DNA from: Planosporangium sp963837285
Lineage (GTDB): Bacteria; Actinomycetota; Actinomycetes; Mycobacteriales; Micromonosporaceae
Assembly: GCA_963837285.1 (NCBI GenBank)
Contig: CAWIMS010000005.1
Coordinates: 682,001-746,000, forward strand
DNA length: 64,000 nucleotides
Direction of reading: 5' to 3'
The translations under genes and the position numbers were made by a program. This document shows positions 7,910 to 17,746 of the stretch, one piece after another. The first letter of the stretch is position 1. Every line of letters starts with the position of its first letter. The notes beneath the pieces were generated by a model, which did not search any database, was not told where the DNA came from, and was given only the letters and a program-made list of their open reading frames with translations.

Positions 7910-8737
7910 CTACCTCGCCCGGAACGCCGGGATGCGCCCACCGGCCAGCAGCATGTCGATCTGCCGTGCGGAGAGCCGGTGCCGCGCCCGGATGGACGTG
8001 TCCCGGGTGAGATTCCGTACCTCGACCTCGCGGACCCGCTCGTCGGCCGGGAGCACCGTCGTGGTGGCGCCGAGTTCCGCTCCCATGTTCGCGATCACGT
8101 GACGGTCCATTGCGGACAGTCCGGCGAGCCCCGGTCCGTGGTACTCGATGATGCGGTGCACCCCGCCCGCGACGCCGTGGCGGCGCAGCATCTCCAGGAT
8201 CACGTCCTTCGCGCTCACCCATGGCGGCAGGTCCCCGGTGAGCCGCACGCCCCAGATCTCCGGCATGGTCAGGTAGAGCGGCTCGCCGGCCATCGCCATC
8301 GCCACGTCCAGGCCACCGACGCCGACGCCGACGCCGACGGCCAGCATGCCCAGCGAACCGGCCGCGCAGGTGTGCGAGTCCGACCCGATGAGCAGCTTTC
8401 CCGGTACGCCGAATCGCTGCATGTGCGTGGGATGTGACACCCCGTTGCCGGGCTTGGAGTACCACAGTCCGAAGCGGCGGCAGGCCGAGCGCAGGAACAG
8501 GTGATCGGCCATGTTGCGCTCGTCGGTCTGGAGCAGGTTGTGGTCGACGTACTGCACCGAAACCTCGGTGCGCACCCGGTCCAGATCGAGCGCTTCCAGC
8601 TCCAGCATCACCATCGTCCCGGTGGCGTCCTGCGTCAGGGTCTGGTCCACGCGCAGTCCGATCTCGCTGCCGGGATCGGGCTCGCCGTCGACCAGATGGG
8701 CCATGATCAGCTTCTGCGCGACGTTCGCCGGAGCCAT
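7910..8737 (-). pseudogene. aconitase/homoaconitase-type gene with a large in-frame internal deletion
   Basis: Residues 1 to about 235 of the 275-residue frame are the N-terminal part of a fused aconitase/3-isopropylmalate-dehydratase-like enzyme: MAPANVAQKLIMAHLVDGE, DQTLTQDATGTMV, VQYVDHNLLQTDERN, GNGVSHPTHMQRFG, LLIGSDSHTCAAGSLGMLAVG and MGAELGATTTVLPADERVRE. The last 35 or so residues (VRNLTRDTSIRARHRLSARQ, then IDMLLAGGRI) look like the very end of the swivel or small-subunit domain. Full-length fused enzymes are about 640 residues, so roughly 360 are missing, including the cluster-ligand cysteines and most of the substrate site. The junction is near 8025. It cannot be a working dehydratase. 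Confidence 0.8.
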
Positions 8738-8916
8738 GTCGTACCGGGTACCCCGGGTCGCGGCGATCTCAACCTTCGCGCGGACCACCCCGCTCCGGCG
8801 ACCGAAAACGCCGGCACACATCTGCGTCGATCGTGCCCTGGCGACAGCGGGGCCACTACAGTCGGGTACAAAGGGCATCAGCTCGGACCGGAATTCGGGC
8901 GAGAAGAGGAAGGTCA

Positions 8917-9249
8917 GTGAACATCTCGGCGGCCATCAACCGCGACGACGGCACGGCGACGGTCGTCGTGTCCGGCGAAGTCGATCTTTCCAGTGCTCCG
9001 ATCGTCGAAAACGCGATCTACGACGCGGTCGCCGCCGATGGGGTGGACGCCGTGGTGGTGGACCTGTCTGCCGTGCGATTCCTGGACTCCTCCGGCATCG
9101 CGCTGCTTCTCAAAGGCCGCCGCCAGGCCGACGAGAATGGGGTCTCCTACCAGGTCACCGGCGCACACGGCACAGTCCGCCGGGTCCTTGAGCTGAGCGG
9201 CGTCTGGGAGCACCTGTCCAGCGGCCCACACCAACCCGCCGACAAATGA
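8917..9249 (+). CDS. STAS-domain anti-sigma factor antagonist
   Basis: A 110-residue single STAS domain (SpoIIAA/RsbV type). The phosphorylation-site region reads VRFLDSSGIALLLKGRR, where the first Ser after LD is the usual target of an anti-sigma kinase. The GTG at 8917 has AGAGGAAGG about 6 nt upstream, which sets the start. The next gene, 37 bp downstream, encodes a PP2C phosphatase that would dephosphorylate it, so the pair forms the activating arm of a partner switch. No kinase or sigma factor of that circuit is adjacent. Confidence 0.9.
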   Translation: MNISAAINRDDGTATVVVSGEVDLSSAPIVENAIYDAVAADGVDAVVVDLSAVRFLDSSGIALLLKGRRQADENGVSYQVTGAHGTVRRVLELSGVWEHLSSGPHQPADK

Positions 9250-9286
9250 CAACCTCGACGCCATCACGGACTGCCGGGGCATAGCG

Positions 9287-10495
9287 ATGACCGCGATCTC
9301 CACGACGACCGACGAGGGCGGCGAACGACTACGCCGGCTACTGGCGGTCACCGATGCCGCCCTGGCCAACCTCGACATCGACGACCTGCTCGTCGAGCTC
9401 GCCACTCGGACCAGGGAGCTGATGGGGACCGACACCGCCGCGGTCCTGCTCCTGGAGCCGTCCGGCCGCGACCTGGTCGCCACCGCCGCCGCCGGCCTGG
9501 AGGAGGAGGTACGCCAGGGCACGCGCATCCCGGTCGGCGAGGGCTTCGCCGGCCGCATCGCCGCCACCGCCCAACCCCTGATCATCAACCACGTCGACCG
9601 CACGACCGTGGTCAACCCGATCCTCATCGATGAGCATCTCGCCACCATGGCCGGCGTGCCGCTGACCGCGTCCGGCCGCGTACTGGGCGTCCTGCACGTG
9701 GGCAGCCGCAGTCCCCGCACGTTCACCGACAGCGACATCGATCTGCTCCGGCTGGTGGCCGACCGGGCCGCGCTGGCCGCCCAGGCACGCCTGTCCCGGG
9801 TGGAGCGCCAGACCACTGTCGCGCTGCAACGCAGCCTGCTACCGGCCCGTCCACCCGACGTGCCCGGGTTCGATGTCGCCGCCCGCTACATCCCCGGGGC
9901 CGAGGTCGGTGTCGGCGGCGACTGGTACGACCTGTTCCGGCTGCCCTCCGGGCACGTCGGTGTGGTGATCGGCGACGTCGCCGGCAACGGCCTGCGCGCC
10001 GCGGTCATCATGGGCCGCATCCGCAGCGCACTCCGCGCCTACGCCCTGGAAACCAGCGACCCGGCCGACGTGCTGACCAGGCTGGACCGCAAAGTCCAGC
10101 TCTTCGAACCCAACGCCATGGCAACCGCGGTTTACGCCGTCATCGACCCCGCCCACCGCAACGTCACGGTTTCCGTGGCCGGACACCTGCCGCCCATCCT
10201 GCTCGACGCCGACGGCCAGGCCCGGCAGCTGCGCGCGCCCGCCGATCTGCCGTTGGGCGCCTACGCCGGCACACCCCGGCGGGTGACCACCATCCCACTG
10301 CCACACGGCATCCTGCTGTACACCGACGGGCTCGTCGAACGCCGCGACCGACATATCGACGAAGGGATCAACGAGCTTCTCGCTGCCCTGTCGGACGGCA
10401 CCGCCGATGAACTGTGCGCTCAGGCCACAGGCTCCCTGCACTACACACCGGCCACCGACGACGTCGCGCTCATCGCCGTCCGTCGCGAGGAATGA
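9287..10495 (+). CDS. GAF domain-PP2C (SpoIIE-type) serine phosphatase
   Basis: The 402-residue protein carries a GAF sensor at about 17-170 (ELMGTDTAAVLLLEPSGRDL, VGEGFAGRIAATAQPLI, GVPLTASGRVLGVLHVG) and a SpoIIE/PP2C phosphatase at about 180-400. Metal-binding motifs are intact: GVGGDWYDLF, VIGDVAGNGLRAAVIM, SVAGHLPPILL, LYTDGLVERR and ATDDVALIAVR. It probably dephosphorylates the STAS protein encoded just upstream, with the GAF domain reading an unknown small-molecule or redox signal. It is cytoplasmic, with no membrane segment. Assignment is firm, signal unknown. Confidence 0.92.
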   Translation: MTAISTTTDEGGERLRRLLAVTDAALANLDIDDLLVELATRTRELMGTDTAAVLLLEPSGRDLVATAAAGLEEEVRQGTRIPVGEGFAGRIAATAQPLIINHVDRTTVVNPILIDEHLATMAGVPLTASGRVLGVLHVGSRSPRTFTDSDIDLLRLVADRAALAAQARLSRVERQTTVALQRSLLPARPPDVPGFDVAARYIPGAEVGVGGDWYDLFRLPSGHVGVVIGDVAGNGLRAAVIMGRIRSALRAYALETSDPADVLTRLDRKVQLFEPNAMATAVYAVIDPAHRNVTVSVAGHLPPILLDADGQARQLRAPADLPLGAYAGTPRRVTTIPLPHGILLYTDGLVERRDRHIDEGINELLAALSDGTADELCAQATGSLHYTPATDDVALIAVRREE

Positions 10496-10539
10496 CAGCG
10501 CCCCGCTCAGAAGCAGGGCGAGACCTACCGGGGGAATCG

Positions 10540-11097
10540 ATGTCGGGCACAGCCGATCGGATGCGGATCCCACCGCTGCCACCGCACGAACGAGACCAGC
10601 GCCAGGCCGCACTGGTGGAGCGGGCCGGGGCGGAGTTCGGAGTCTTCACCACCTTGGTACGCAACGCCGACGTCTTCGCCGACTTCCTGCCCCTGGGCGA
10701 ACGCCTGCTCCGGCTGTCTACATTGGATCCTCGGGAGCGGGAGCTGCTCATCATGCGGACCGCCTGGCGATGCGTTGCCGCGTACGAATGGTCGCACCAC
10801 GAGGTCATCGGTCGAGCCGCCGGGCTGACCGACGACGATCTCACCGCCCTCGCCGCCGGTACCGTCGACGACAGCGATCCCGCTCGCGCGGTGCTGCTCC
10901 ATGCGGCCGACGAACTGGTCGGCACGCACCGGCTCAGCGATGCGACCTGGAGTGACCTGGCCGAGCGGTACCCGACCGAACAGATCATCGAGATATGCAT
11001 GCTGGTCGGCCAGTACGCCATGCTGGCCGGGGTGCTGAACTCGCTGGGCGTCCAGATCGAGGACGGGTACCCGATTCCGGCCTGGGCCCGCGGTTGA
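10540..11097 (+). CDS. carboxymuconolactone decarboxylase-family protein
   Basis: A 185-residue all-helical CMD/AhpD-fold protein with LDPRERELLIMRTAWRCVAA and EWSHHEVIGRAAGLTDDDL. The active-site CxxxC pair of true AhpD is absent; one Cys is followed by AAYEWSHH, as in many actinobacterial CMD proteins of unknown substrate. The ATG at 10540 was chosen because GGGGGA lies just upstream and the product then begins at the conserved RIPPLPP segment. It lies 44 bp after the phosphatase gene and may be co-transcribed with it. A strong bidirectional terminator separates it from the convergent subtilase gene. Confidence 0.85.
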   Translation: MSGTADRMRIPPLPPHERDQRQAALVERAGAEFGVFTTLVRNADVFADFLPLGERLLRLSTLDPRERELLIMRTAWRCVAAYEWSHHEVIGRAAGLTDDDLTALAAGTVDDSDPARAVLLHAADELVGTHRLSDATWSDLAERYPTEQIIEICMLVGQYAMLAGVLNSLGVQIEDGYPIPAWARG

Positions 11098-11108
11098 GTG
11101 ACCGTGGT

Positions 11109-11144
11109 CCCGCGGTGGGCGACGGTCGTTTCGCCCACCGCGGG
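11109..11144. terminator. bidirectional terminator between convergent genes
   Basis: A perfect 14-bp stem (CCCGCGGTGGGCGA / TCGCCCACCGCGGG) with an 8-nt loop is centred between two converging stop codons. Confidence 0.85.
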
Positions 11145-11152
11145 CCGGGCGC

Positions 11153-14026
11153 TCAGTAGCGGTACGCCCGGATGACGGTCTGCTCGACGACGTTGCCACC
11201 GTCGTCCCGCGCGGTAGACCTGAGCGCGACGAAGCCATGCCCGGCCGGTTGTTTCACGGTCAGCCGGCAGTCCCGGCCGGTGCACGTGATCGGCGCCGCA
11301 GCCCAGTGCCCGCCGTCGTCGAACGACACCTGCACGGTGATCTGGCCGGGCTCGCCGGCCGGTGATCCCGGTTGGCGGGCGAGCCGCACCGGGAAAATAC
11401 GGGTGCCGCCGGCACTGGTGTTGCGCTGGTCCAGTTCGGGCCGGAACCGTAGCACCGAGACCGGCAACGGCACCGGCCGGTCACCGCCGACGTGCCCGGA
11501 CCGGAAGGTCCAGGCCACGGTGGTCCGCGTGGACAGCGTGAACGGCAGGCCGGTGTTGCGGCCCGTACGCAATTCGAGACGGTACTGGGCGGTGTCCGGC
11601 GGCACGTCGAAGTCACCGGCTGCCGCGTCCTGCTCGGCGAGCTTCTTTCCGTTGCGGTACAACGTCATCGTCGCCGTGTCGAGAAGGCTGAACCCGGAGC
11701 GCCCGGCGCGGTCACCGAACAGCATCGGGTCGACCGTGATGGTGTCGCCGTGCCGGGTCAGCCCGGATCCGGCGTACGGCGGCGGATCGGGCAGCACCGG
11801 CCCGAAGACGCCCTGGTTCCAGGTTTCGTGGTACGTGTGACCGGCCTGGTACCGGATCGGCGGCGACTCGTTGTAGCCGATCGCGACCGGGGTGGGGTCG
11901 TCCGGATCGGTGCTCGGCGTCTCCTGCGTGAACAGCGACGTCCAGCGCACGCCGGCGTCGGTGTTGACGTACGCGGTACGGCTGCCCGGCAGGTCGTACC
12001 GGAAGTGGTGCACCGCTCCCCCGCCGCCGTCCAGGCCCGGGATCGAACTGGACAGCTCCATGGCGCCGACCGCGCCCATGGCCTCCGCGGCCATGTTCAC
12101 CTGTACGGTCGCGAGGTCACGGGCCGCCACGGTGCGCTGGAATCCGGTGTAGAACGCGCCGGGCCGAAACCACGACAGCAGATACGCGTACGGGCTGTCG
12201 CGGGTGTCGCCGTCCGCGCCGGCCCGGCCCCACTGGCCGCTGACGTTGGAGACCAGGCCGGGCGCGGTCCCGGCCGGTCCGAGCTGGGCGCTGGACATGC
12301 CGTCGAAGTTGTCGCCCAGCAGCGCCGCGGAGAACCCGACGTGCCCGAGGTTCACGTCGAACCCGATGTTGCCCACGAGTTGGGTCGCGCCGGCCCTGGG
12401 CACGGTGGCCGACAGCGGCTTGGCCTTCCGGGCGTCCAGGGTCAGCGTCAGCGGCCTGGACACGTCGACGATGGGCTGCATGATCATGCTGAACGCGCGG
12501 CTGCCGTCCGGCTGGTCCTCCATGACCATGCCGCTGAGCACGTAGCGGCCCTTCGACAGCCGTACCGTCGTGCTGGGGCCCGGGTTGTCGTACTCGTTCA
12601 CGCTCCACGAGCCGTCCCGGTCGATGCCGAGCAGGTCGGTGGTGAACAGGGCGGCGGGCTTGCCGTGCCGGTCCAGGTGGATCAGCGTGACGTCGTAGCT
12701 CTCCTCCTCGCGCTCCACCACGACCGGGATCTGCACCGTGGTCGCGCCACCGGTGGCCACCAGCCGGCCGCTGAGCAGACCGTCCGCCCCGCCGACCCGG
12801 GTGTCGGCGGTGACCGTGGCCGTGACGTCGCCACCGGCCGGCACCGTCACGGTCGCCGGGGTGACGGTGAACAGGCCGGCCGGAGCGGCGGACTGCACCG
12901 CGAGGTCCAGCCGGACCGGGATCGCACCCGCGTTGTGGTAGGTGACGTGGCGCCCATCGGGCTTGTCGTCGTTGTGCGGGAACGGCCGCATCCCGAAGTC
13001 GACGCTCGCCGGAGTGGCGACGACCGGCTGCCGCACCGCCGCGCCGATGTCGACCCGGCCGGCGCCCTGCGCGTACAAACCGATTGTGGGGTTGGGTTTC
13101 GCGGTGTCCATCAGGGCCGCCTTGAGTCGCGCGGGCGACCAGTCGGGGTGCTCCTGGGCCAGGATCGCCGCCGAGCCGGTCACGTGCGGCGCGGCCATCG
13201 AGGTGCTGCCGGCGATCGTCGACGCCACGTGCGTGCCGTGGCCGACGTGGTCGAGGCTGTCACCGTCGTCGGTGAAGTTGCGCTCCGCGACGACCCGGCC
13301 GGCGAGATCCGGGTGGCTGGCGTCGATGCCGGTGTCCACGACCGCGACCGGCACCCCGGCGCCGGTGTAGCCGGCCTGCCACGCCTGCGGCGCGCCGATC
13401 AGCGGCACGCTCACGTCGAGCGAGGGCTCGCGCAGGCCGTCCAGCCAGATGGTGGGCGTCGTCGGCGTGGCCGCTGCCCGGTTCTCACCGCCGGTGAGGG
13501 ACCGCCAGAAGGTACCGGCGTCGGCGTGGCGTTCCCGCACCGCGACGCCGTTGACCGCCGGCAGATCGCGTACCACGGTGGCGCCGGCGGCCTGGGCCCG
13601 CATCGGTGCCTGACCCGCCGGATAGGTGACGATCAGCGGCAGGTCCGCCCGGCGGTCGTCGTATCCGAAGCCGATGAGCGTCGTCACGTCGAACAGCCGC
13701 CGGTCGAGAACACCCCGGTCCACCAGGGCAAGCGCGTCGCTCGGCAGCACCGTCAGGTGCCCGTGGTCGGTCCGGACCAGGAAGCGCACGTGCGCGCGGC
13801 CCGGTCCGGGCGTGACGCTGACCTGGCCCGTGCCCCGGACGGTCAGCCGGTCGCCGGTGATCAGCGTGACGGTGCGCGGTCGTAACGCCGTGGTGGTGTG
13901 CCCGCTCGGGTTCTCGTCCGCGCTGGCCGAGGTGGGCGGCGCGGCGGCCGACACCGTGCTGGCCGGGACGATCGTCCCGACCAGCACGGCCGCGAGCACG
14001 GCACTGGTCCAGACCTTCAATCGCAT
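11153..14026 (-). pseudogene. secreted S8 (subtilisin-like) peptidase with its catalytic core partly deleted
   Basis: A 957-residue exported protein with an N-terminal signal (VWTSAVLAAVLVGTIVPAS) and a large C-terminal beta-rich region. The propeptide and the Asp motif (VAVVDTGIDASHPDLAG) and His motif (HVGHGTHVASTIAG) are intact. However, the His motif runs directly into the Ser motif (STSMAAPHVTGSAAILAQ) with nothing between. Relatives have about 160 residues here, including the oxyanion-hole Asn and most of the fold. The frame is kept, with the junction near 13,205. All three catalytic residues survive, but folding into an active protease is very unlikely. It could still be a secreted structural protein. 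The start at 14026 is chosen for the signal peptide. Confidence 0.8.
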
Positions 14027-14131
14027 GCTGCTCCCCAGTTCGAAATGGCGGCTTATCGTTGCAGCCAAGGAACTTGCTGGGGACTTTTGTTTTTCCCGAC
14101 CGGCTGTGATTCATCTCGCCATCGGGCGTTA

Positions 14132-14163
14132 CGGGGTGGGCAGCCCCGAGGCTGCCCACCCCG
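14132..14163 (-). terminator. terminator of the GH3 gene
   Basis: A perfect 14-bp stem (CGGGGTGGGCAGCC) with a 4-nt loop begins 16 nt beyond the GH3 stop codon. Confidence 0.85.
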
Positions 14164-14178
14164 CTCGTTCGTACCCGC

Positions 14179-16596
14179 TCAGCGGACGGTGAGCGGCACG
14201 GTCATGGTGTCGACCTGGACCTCGTAGGAGCCCGCCTGCACCTGCGGAACGGCGGTGGCGTCGATGTCGCCTGGCGTCACCGCCAGCGTGGAAACCGGGA
14301 ACGAGACGCGGACCGTCTTCGACCGGCCCGCGGCGAGATCGATGCGGGCGAAGGTGGCGAGCCGCTGCGGTGGTACCACCACGTCGCTGACCGGCTGGTG
14401 CACGTACACCGGGACGATCGCGGTCCCGGCCCGGGTGCCGGTGTTGGCGACGGTGAACGTCGCGGTCACCGTACCGTTGCGGGACACCGAACCGGTGGCG
14501 GACAGCCCGCTGGTCTGGAACGTCGTGTAGCTGAGCCCGAAGCCGAACGGGAACAGCGGGTTGTAGCTGTGGCCCTGACCGGAACCGGTGTCCGGCAACT
14601 GGTCGAAGAACTTCGGCTGGTCGCCGAGCGGCGAGGGGCAGTTGCCGCAGAAGTCCCCGCCGGGCGCGTCGGCCTCGGACGGCCAGCTCACCGGCAGCCG
14701 GCCACTGGGGTTGACCTTGCCGAAGATCACGTCAGACACGGCGGTACCGGCTTCGGTGCTGCCCTGGTACGCCATGATGAGGCCGTTCGCGTTCTGGCCG
14801 GCACCCAGTCCGAGCGGCCGGCCGGCGATCACGACGACGATCACCGGCTTACCGGTCGCCTGGAGGGCGCTGATCAGCGCCTTCTGATCGGGCGGCAGCG
14901 CCGGTGCCGGGTTGTCGCCGAGTCCTTCGGCGTACGCCTTCTCGCCGACCGCGACGACGACCGCGTCAGCCGAGGCTGCCGCCGCGACGGCATCCGCCTG
15001 GTTCGGCGCGTACGTCACGTTGGTGTCAGCGGCCTGGAGTCCCTTCAGGACGGTGGTTCCCGGCGGGATCTGGTCGGGTGGCCCCATGCAGCAGACGTGG
15101 TCCGCGCCGAAGACACCCTGCCAGCTGACGCTCCAGCCGCCGAGCTGGTTGGTCATCGAGTCCGCGCTCGGGCCGGTGACGACCAGCTTGGCGCCGGACG
15201 GCAGCGGGAGGACGTTGTTCTGGTTGCGCAGCAGGGTGATCGACTCGCGGGCGGCCTTCAGGGTGGCGTCGCGCCCGGCGGTGACGGCCGCGTTGGCCCT
15301 ACTGACGTCGACCAGCGGGTGGTCGAACAGCCCGAGGTCGAACTTCAACCGCAGGATCCTCCGGACGGCCTGGTCGATCCGCTTCACCGAGACCAACCCT
15401 CGCTGGACGTCCTGCGTGAGGCCGGCCTGCCAACCAGCGTAGTCCGACGGCGTCATCGACATGTCGACGCCCGCGTTCACCGCCTTGGCGATGGCGCCCG
15501 CGAAGTCGGGGGCGATGTGGTAGTTGGAGGCCAGCGCGGGAACGTCACCGTAGTCGCTGATCACCACGCCCTTGAAGCCGAGGCGGTCGCGTAGCTCGGT
15601 GGTGAGTAGGAAGTGGGACGCGTGCGCCGGAATGTTGTTGATCGAGCCGGAGTCGACCATGACCGTTGCCGCACCGGCGTTGATGCCCCCCGCGTACGAG
15701 GGGAAGAACATGTCCTGGAGGTACCGCACCGGCAGCTGGGCTTCGACCCGGTCGTGCCCGTTGATCGACTCGGAGTAGCCGGCGAAGTGCTTCACCGTGG
15801 CCGCGGCGGGCAGCGGTCCGTTGCCGTGCCCCTGAAGCCCTTTCACGAACCCGGCGCCCATCGCCGCGCTCAACGCGGGCTGCTCGGCCCAGGTCTCGTA
15901 GGCGCGACCCCACCGGTTGTCCCGGTACAGGTCCTGGACCGGGGCGAAGTCCCAGGTCCAGCCGGTGGCCCGCAACGCGTTGGCGGTCTGCGCGCCGCCG
16001 GCCTCGGCCGCGGCCGGATCCCAGGTCGCACCCATGCCGATCGACTGCGGGAACAGCGGTGCCTCGAACGGGTGGCCGAAGCCGTGCACCGCGTCCACGC
16101 CGAAAACGACCGGGATGTGCAGCCGGGAGTGCTTGATCGCGTAGTCCTGGATGGTGTTGTACCAGGTCGCCCAGCCCTCGCCGGTGTTGCTGGCGGGGTT
16201 GTCGGTGCCACCCGCGAGGATCGAACCCGTGTAGTTGTCGATCAGCACCGACTTGAGGCAGGTCTCCTGGAGCGGATCGGTGTTTCCGCCCGCGTTGTTG
16301 CAGTTGCCGTTGGCCGGGCTCGTCGTGTCACGCAGCCGCCCGGTGACGATCTGGTCCATCTGGCCGATCTTCTCCGCCAGCGTCATACGGCGCAGCAGAT
16401 CCCCCACCCGTGCCGAGACCGACGCGTGCGGGTCCTGATACAACGGAGTCTTCGGTGCCGCGCTGGCGGACGGGGTGGCGGCGAGCAGCGCGCCGACGCA
16501 CAGTGCCGCACTGGCGATGGCAACCGTCCTCATCGCACGGCTCCAGCGGCGCGTGCCGGGACGTAGGCGGATTCGGGGAAATCGGGGACGAGACAT
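14179..16596 (-). CDS. secreted GH3-family beta-glucosidase/glycosidase
   Basis: An 805-residue exported enzyme. The leader has many arginines before AIASAALCVGALLAATPSAS, suggesting Sec or Tat export. The GH3 N-terminal barrel is complete (MTLAEKIGQMDQI, PVVFGVDAVHGFGH, DNRWGRAYETWAE, AAATVKHFAGY), and the nucleophile Asp lies in GVVISDYGDV. The GH3 C-terminal domain (ESITLLRNQNNVLPL, VVVAVGEKAYAEGLGD, GRLPVSW) and a fibronectin-III-like tail follow. It most likely releases glucose from beta-linked oligosaccharides outside the cell. A CebR-like operator lies about 180 bp upstream, suggesting control by cello-oligosaccharides. The ATG at 16596 is preferred; the frame extends further upstream without a better signal. 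Confidence 0.92.
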   Translation of the reverse strand: MSRPRFPRIRLRPGTRRWSRAMRTVAIASAALCVGALLAATPSASAAPKTPLYQDPHASVSARVGDLLRRMTLAEKIGQMDQIVTGRLRDTTSPANGNCNNAGGNTDPLQETCLKSVLIDNYTGSILAGGTDNPASNTGEGWATWYNTIQDYAIKHSRLHIPVVFGVDAVHGFGHPFEAPLFPQSIGMGATWDPAAAEAGGAQTANALRATGWTWDFAPVQDLYRDNRWGRAYETWAEQPALSAAMGAGFVKGLQGHGNGPLPAAATVKHFAGYSESINGHDRVEAQLPVRYLQDMFFPSYAGGINAGAATVMVDSGSINNIPAHASHFLLTTELRDRLGFKGVVISDYGDVPALASNYHIAPDFAGAIAKAVNAGVDMSMTPSDYAGWQAGLTQDVQRGLVSVKRIDQAVRRILRLKFDLGLFDHPLVDVSRANAAVTAGRDATLKAARESITLLRNQNNVLPLPSGAKLVVTGPSADSMTNQLGGWSVSWQGVFGADHVCCMGPPDQIPPGTTVLKGLQAADTNVTYAPNQADAVAAAASADAVVVAVGEKAYAEGLGDNPAPALPPDQKALISALQATGKPVIVVVIAGRPLGLGAGQNANGLIMAYQGSTEAGTAVSDVIFGKVNPSGRLPVSWPSEADAPGGDFCGNCPSPLGDQPKFFDQLPDTGSGQGHSYNPLFPFGFGLSYTTFQTSGLSATGSVSRNGTVTATFTVANTGTRAGTAIVPVYVHQPVSDVVVPPQRLATFARIDLAAGRSKTVRVSFPVSTLAVTPGDIDATAVPQVQAGSYEVQVDTMTVPLTVR

Positions 16597-16777
16597 GGCG
16601 CAATCCGTTCTCTGCGGGCCCCCGAAGCGCCGGTTCAGCGGTGGCTCTTCAGGCACCGATGCGGACGTGACGGACCCTGCCCGGTCGGCCCTCCCCACGC
16701 CGGGCAAGACGCGCAGACCACGCTTCGCCGGTTCATCGGTGATGTCAACCCTGTACCCGACCCCCGCCAGACCGGTC

Positions 16778-16791
16778 AGAGAGCGCTCTCT
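16778..16791. promoter_or_regulatory. LacI-family (CebR-like) operator upstream of the GH3 gene
   Basis: AGAGAGCGCTCTCT is a perfect 14-bp palindrome. Its centre GAGCGCTC matches the core of the known CebR site TGGGAGCGCTCCCA that represses cellulose/cellobiose genes in Streptomyces. It lies upstream of a beta-glucosidase gene, as expected. No cebR-like gene is in the window. Confidence 0.65.
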
Positions 16792-16899
16792 ATCCCATAG
16801 CCGGGCCGACCCAATCAGACGCCAAAAGGACCCTCCAATCGGGACCATCCGGCATCGCGCCGCCCCGGTCGGTATTCGGATCGGGGGCGGCACGAGCGG

Positions 16900-17712
16900 T
16901 CAGACCCGCCGCGCGGTGAGCAGGAGGTACTCCCAGTCCATCGCGCCGGTGCCGGCGCCGTTCCGGCGCGCCAGCTCGGCCAGGTCGTGGTCGAGCGCCG
17001 CGGTCCGCTGCGGGTCGCCGGAGACGTTGCGGTACGCGGCGATCGTCGGCCCGTAGTTGGTTTTGAAGTAGTCGCGGAACGCCTCCGGCGTGGTGAACTG
17101 GCTGATGCGCACACTCCGGCGTTCCACCTGTACATCCGTCGCCCGGTCGCCGAGCAGCTCGCGTACATGGTTCTCGTCGCCCCACCGCGGCGGCGGCTGC
17201 GCGCCGGGCGGTGGCGGCGGCACATACGGCTTCATGGTGGCGAGCATCTGCCCGATGTACCCCCGGGGTGTCCAGCTGAGCAGGCCGATCGTGCCACCGG
17301 CGCGGCACACGCGCAGCAGCTCGCCGGCGCTGGCGCGGTGGTCGGGCGCGAACATGACGCCCAGGCAGGACATGACGACGTCGAACCCGCCATCGGGGAA
17401 CGGCAGCGCTTCGGCGTCGGCCTCGGACCACTCCAGGTCCACGCCCCGCTCGGCGGCCAGCTTGCGACCGACGTCGAGAAGTTCGGGTGTCAGGTCGGAC
17501 GCGGTCACCCGCGCGCCCGCCGCGGCGGCCGGAATCGCGGCGTTGCCGTTTCCCGCGGCGACATCCAGTACCCGGTCGCCCGCGCCGACCCGGCAGGCCG
17601 CCACGAGTACCGGTCCCAGCTCCCCGACGAGGTCGGCCACCACCGCGGGGTAGTCGCCGGTAGCCCACATCGCGCGGTGGCGAGTCTTCAGATCATTCAG
17701 TACGAGTGTCAT
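16900..17712 (-). CDS. class I SAM-dependent methyltransferase
   Basis: The 270-residue protein has a full Rossmann methyltransferase core: VLDVAAGNGNAAIPAAAAGA (motif I), ASDLTPELLDVGR (motif II), EADAEALPFPDGGFDVVMSC (post-II) and LLRVCRAGGTIGLLSWTPRG. It matches the UbiE-like type 11 group, often annotated generically. It is divergent from an HxlR regulator with about 70 bp between start codons, and a palindrome lies in the gap, so the regulator probably controls it. The substrate is unknown. Confidence 0.85.
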   Translation of the reverse strand: MTLVLNDLKTRHRAMWATGDYPAVVADLVGELGPVLVAACRVGAGDRVLDVAAGNGNAAIPAAAAGARVTASDLTPELLDVGRKLAAERGVDLEWSEADAEALPFPDGGFDVVMSCLGVMFAPDHRASAGELLRVCRAGGTIGLLSWTPRGYIGQMLATMKPYVPPPPPGAQPPPRWGDENHVRELLGDRATDVQVERRSVRISQFTTPEAFRDYFKTNYGPTIAAYRNVSGDPQRTAALDHDLAELARRNGAGTGAMDWEYLLLTARRV

Positions 17713-17746
17713 GCCGCGACGATAGGAACGCCGACCCGGCCGGCCT

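Noticed and set aside
11492..13885. A long plus-strand frame opposite the subtilase gene
   Set aside because: It is low-complexity Arg/Val/Gly sequence without motifs; the minus strand carries a signal peptide and S8 motifs.
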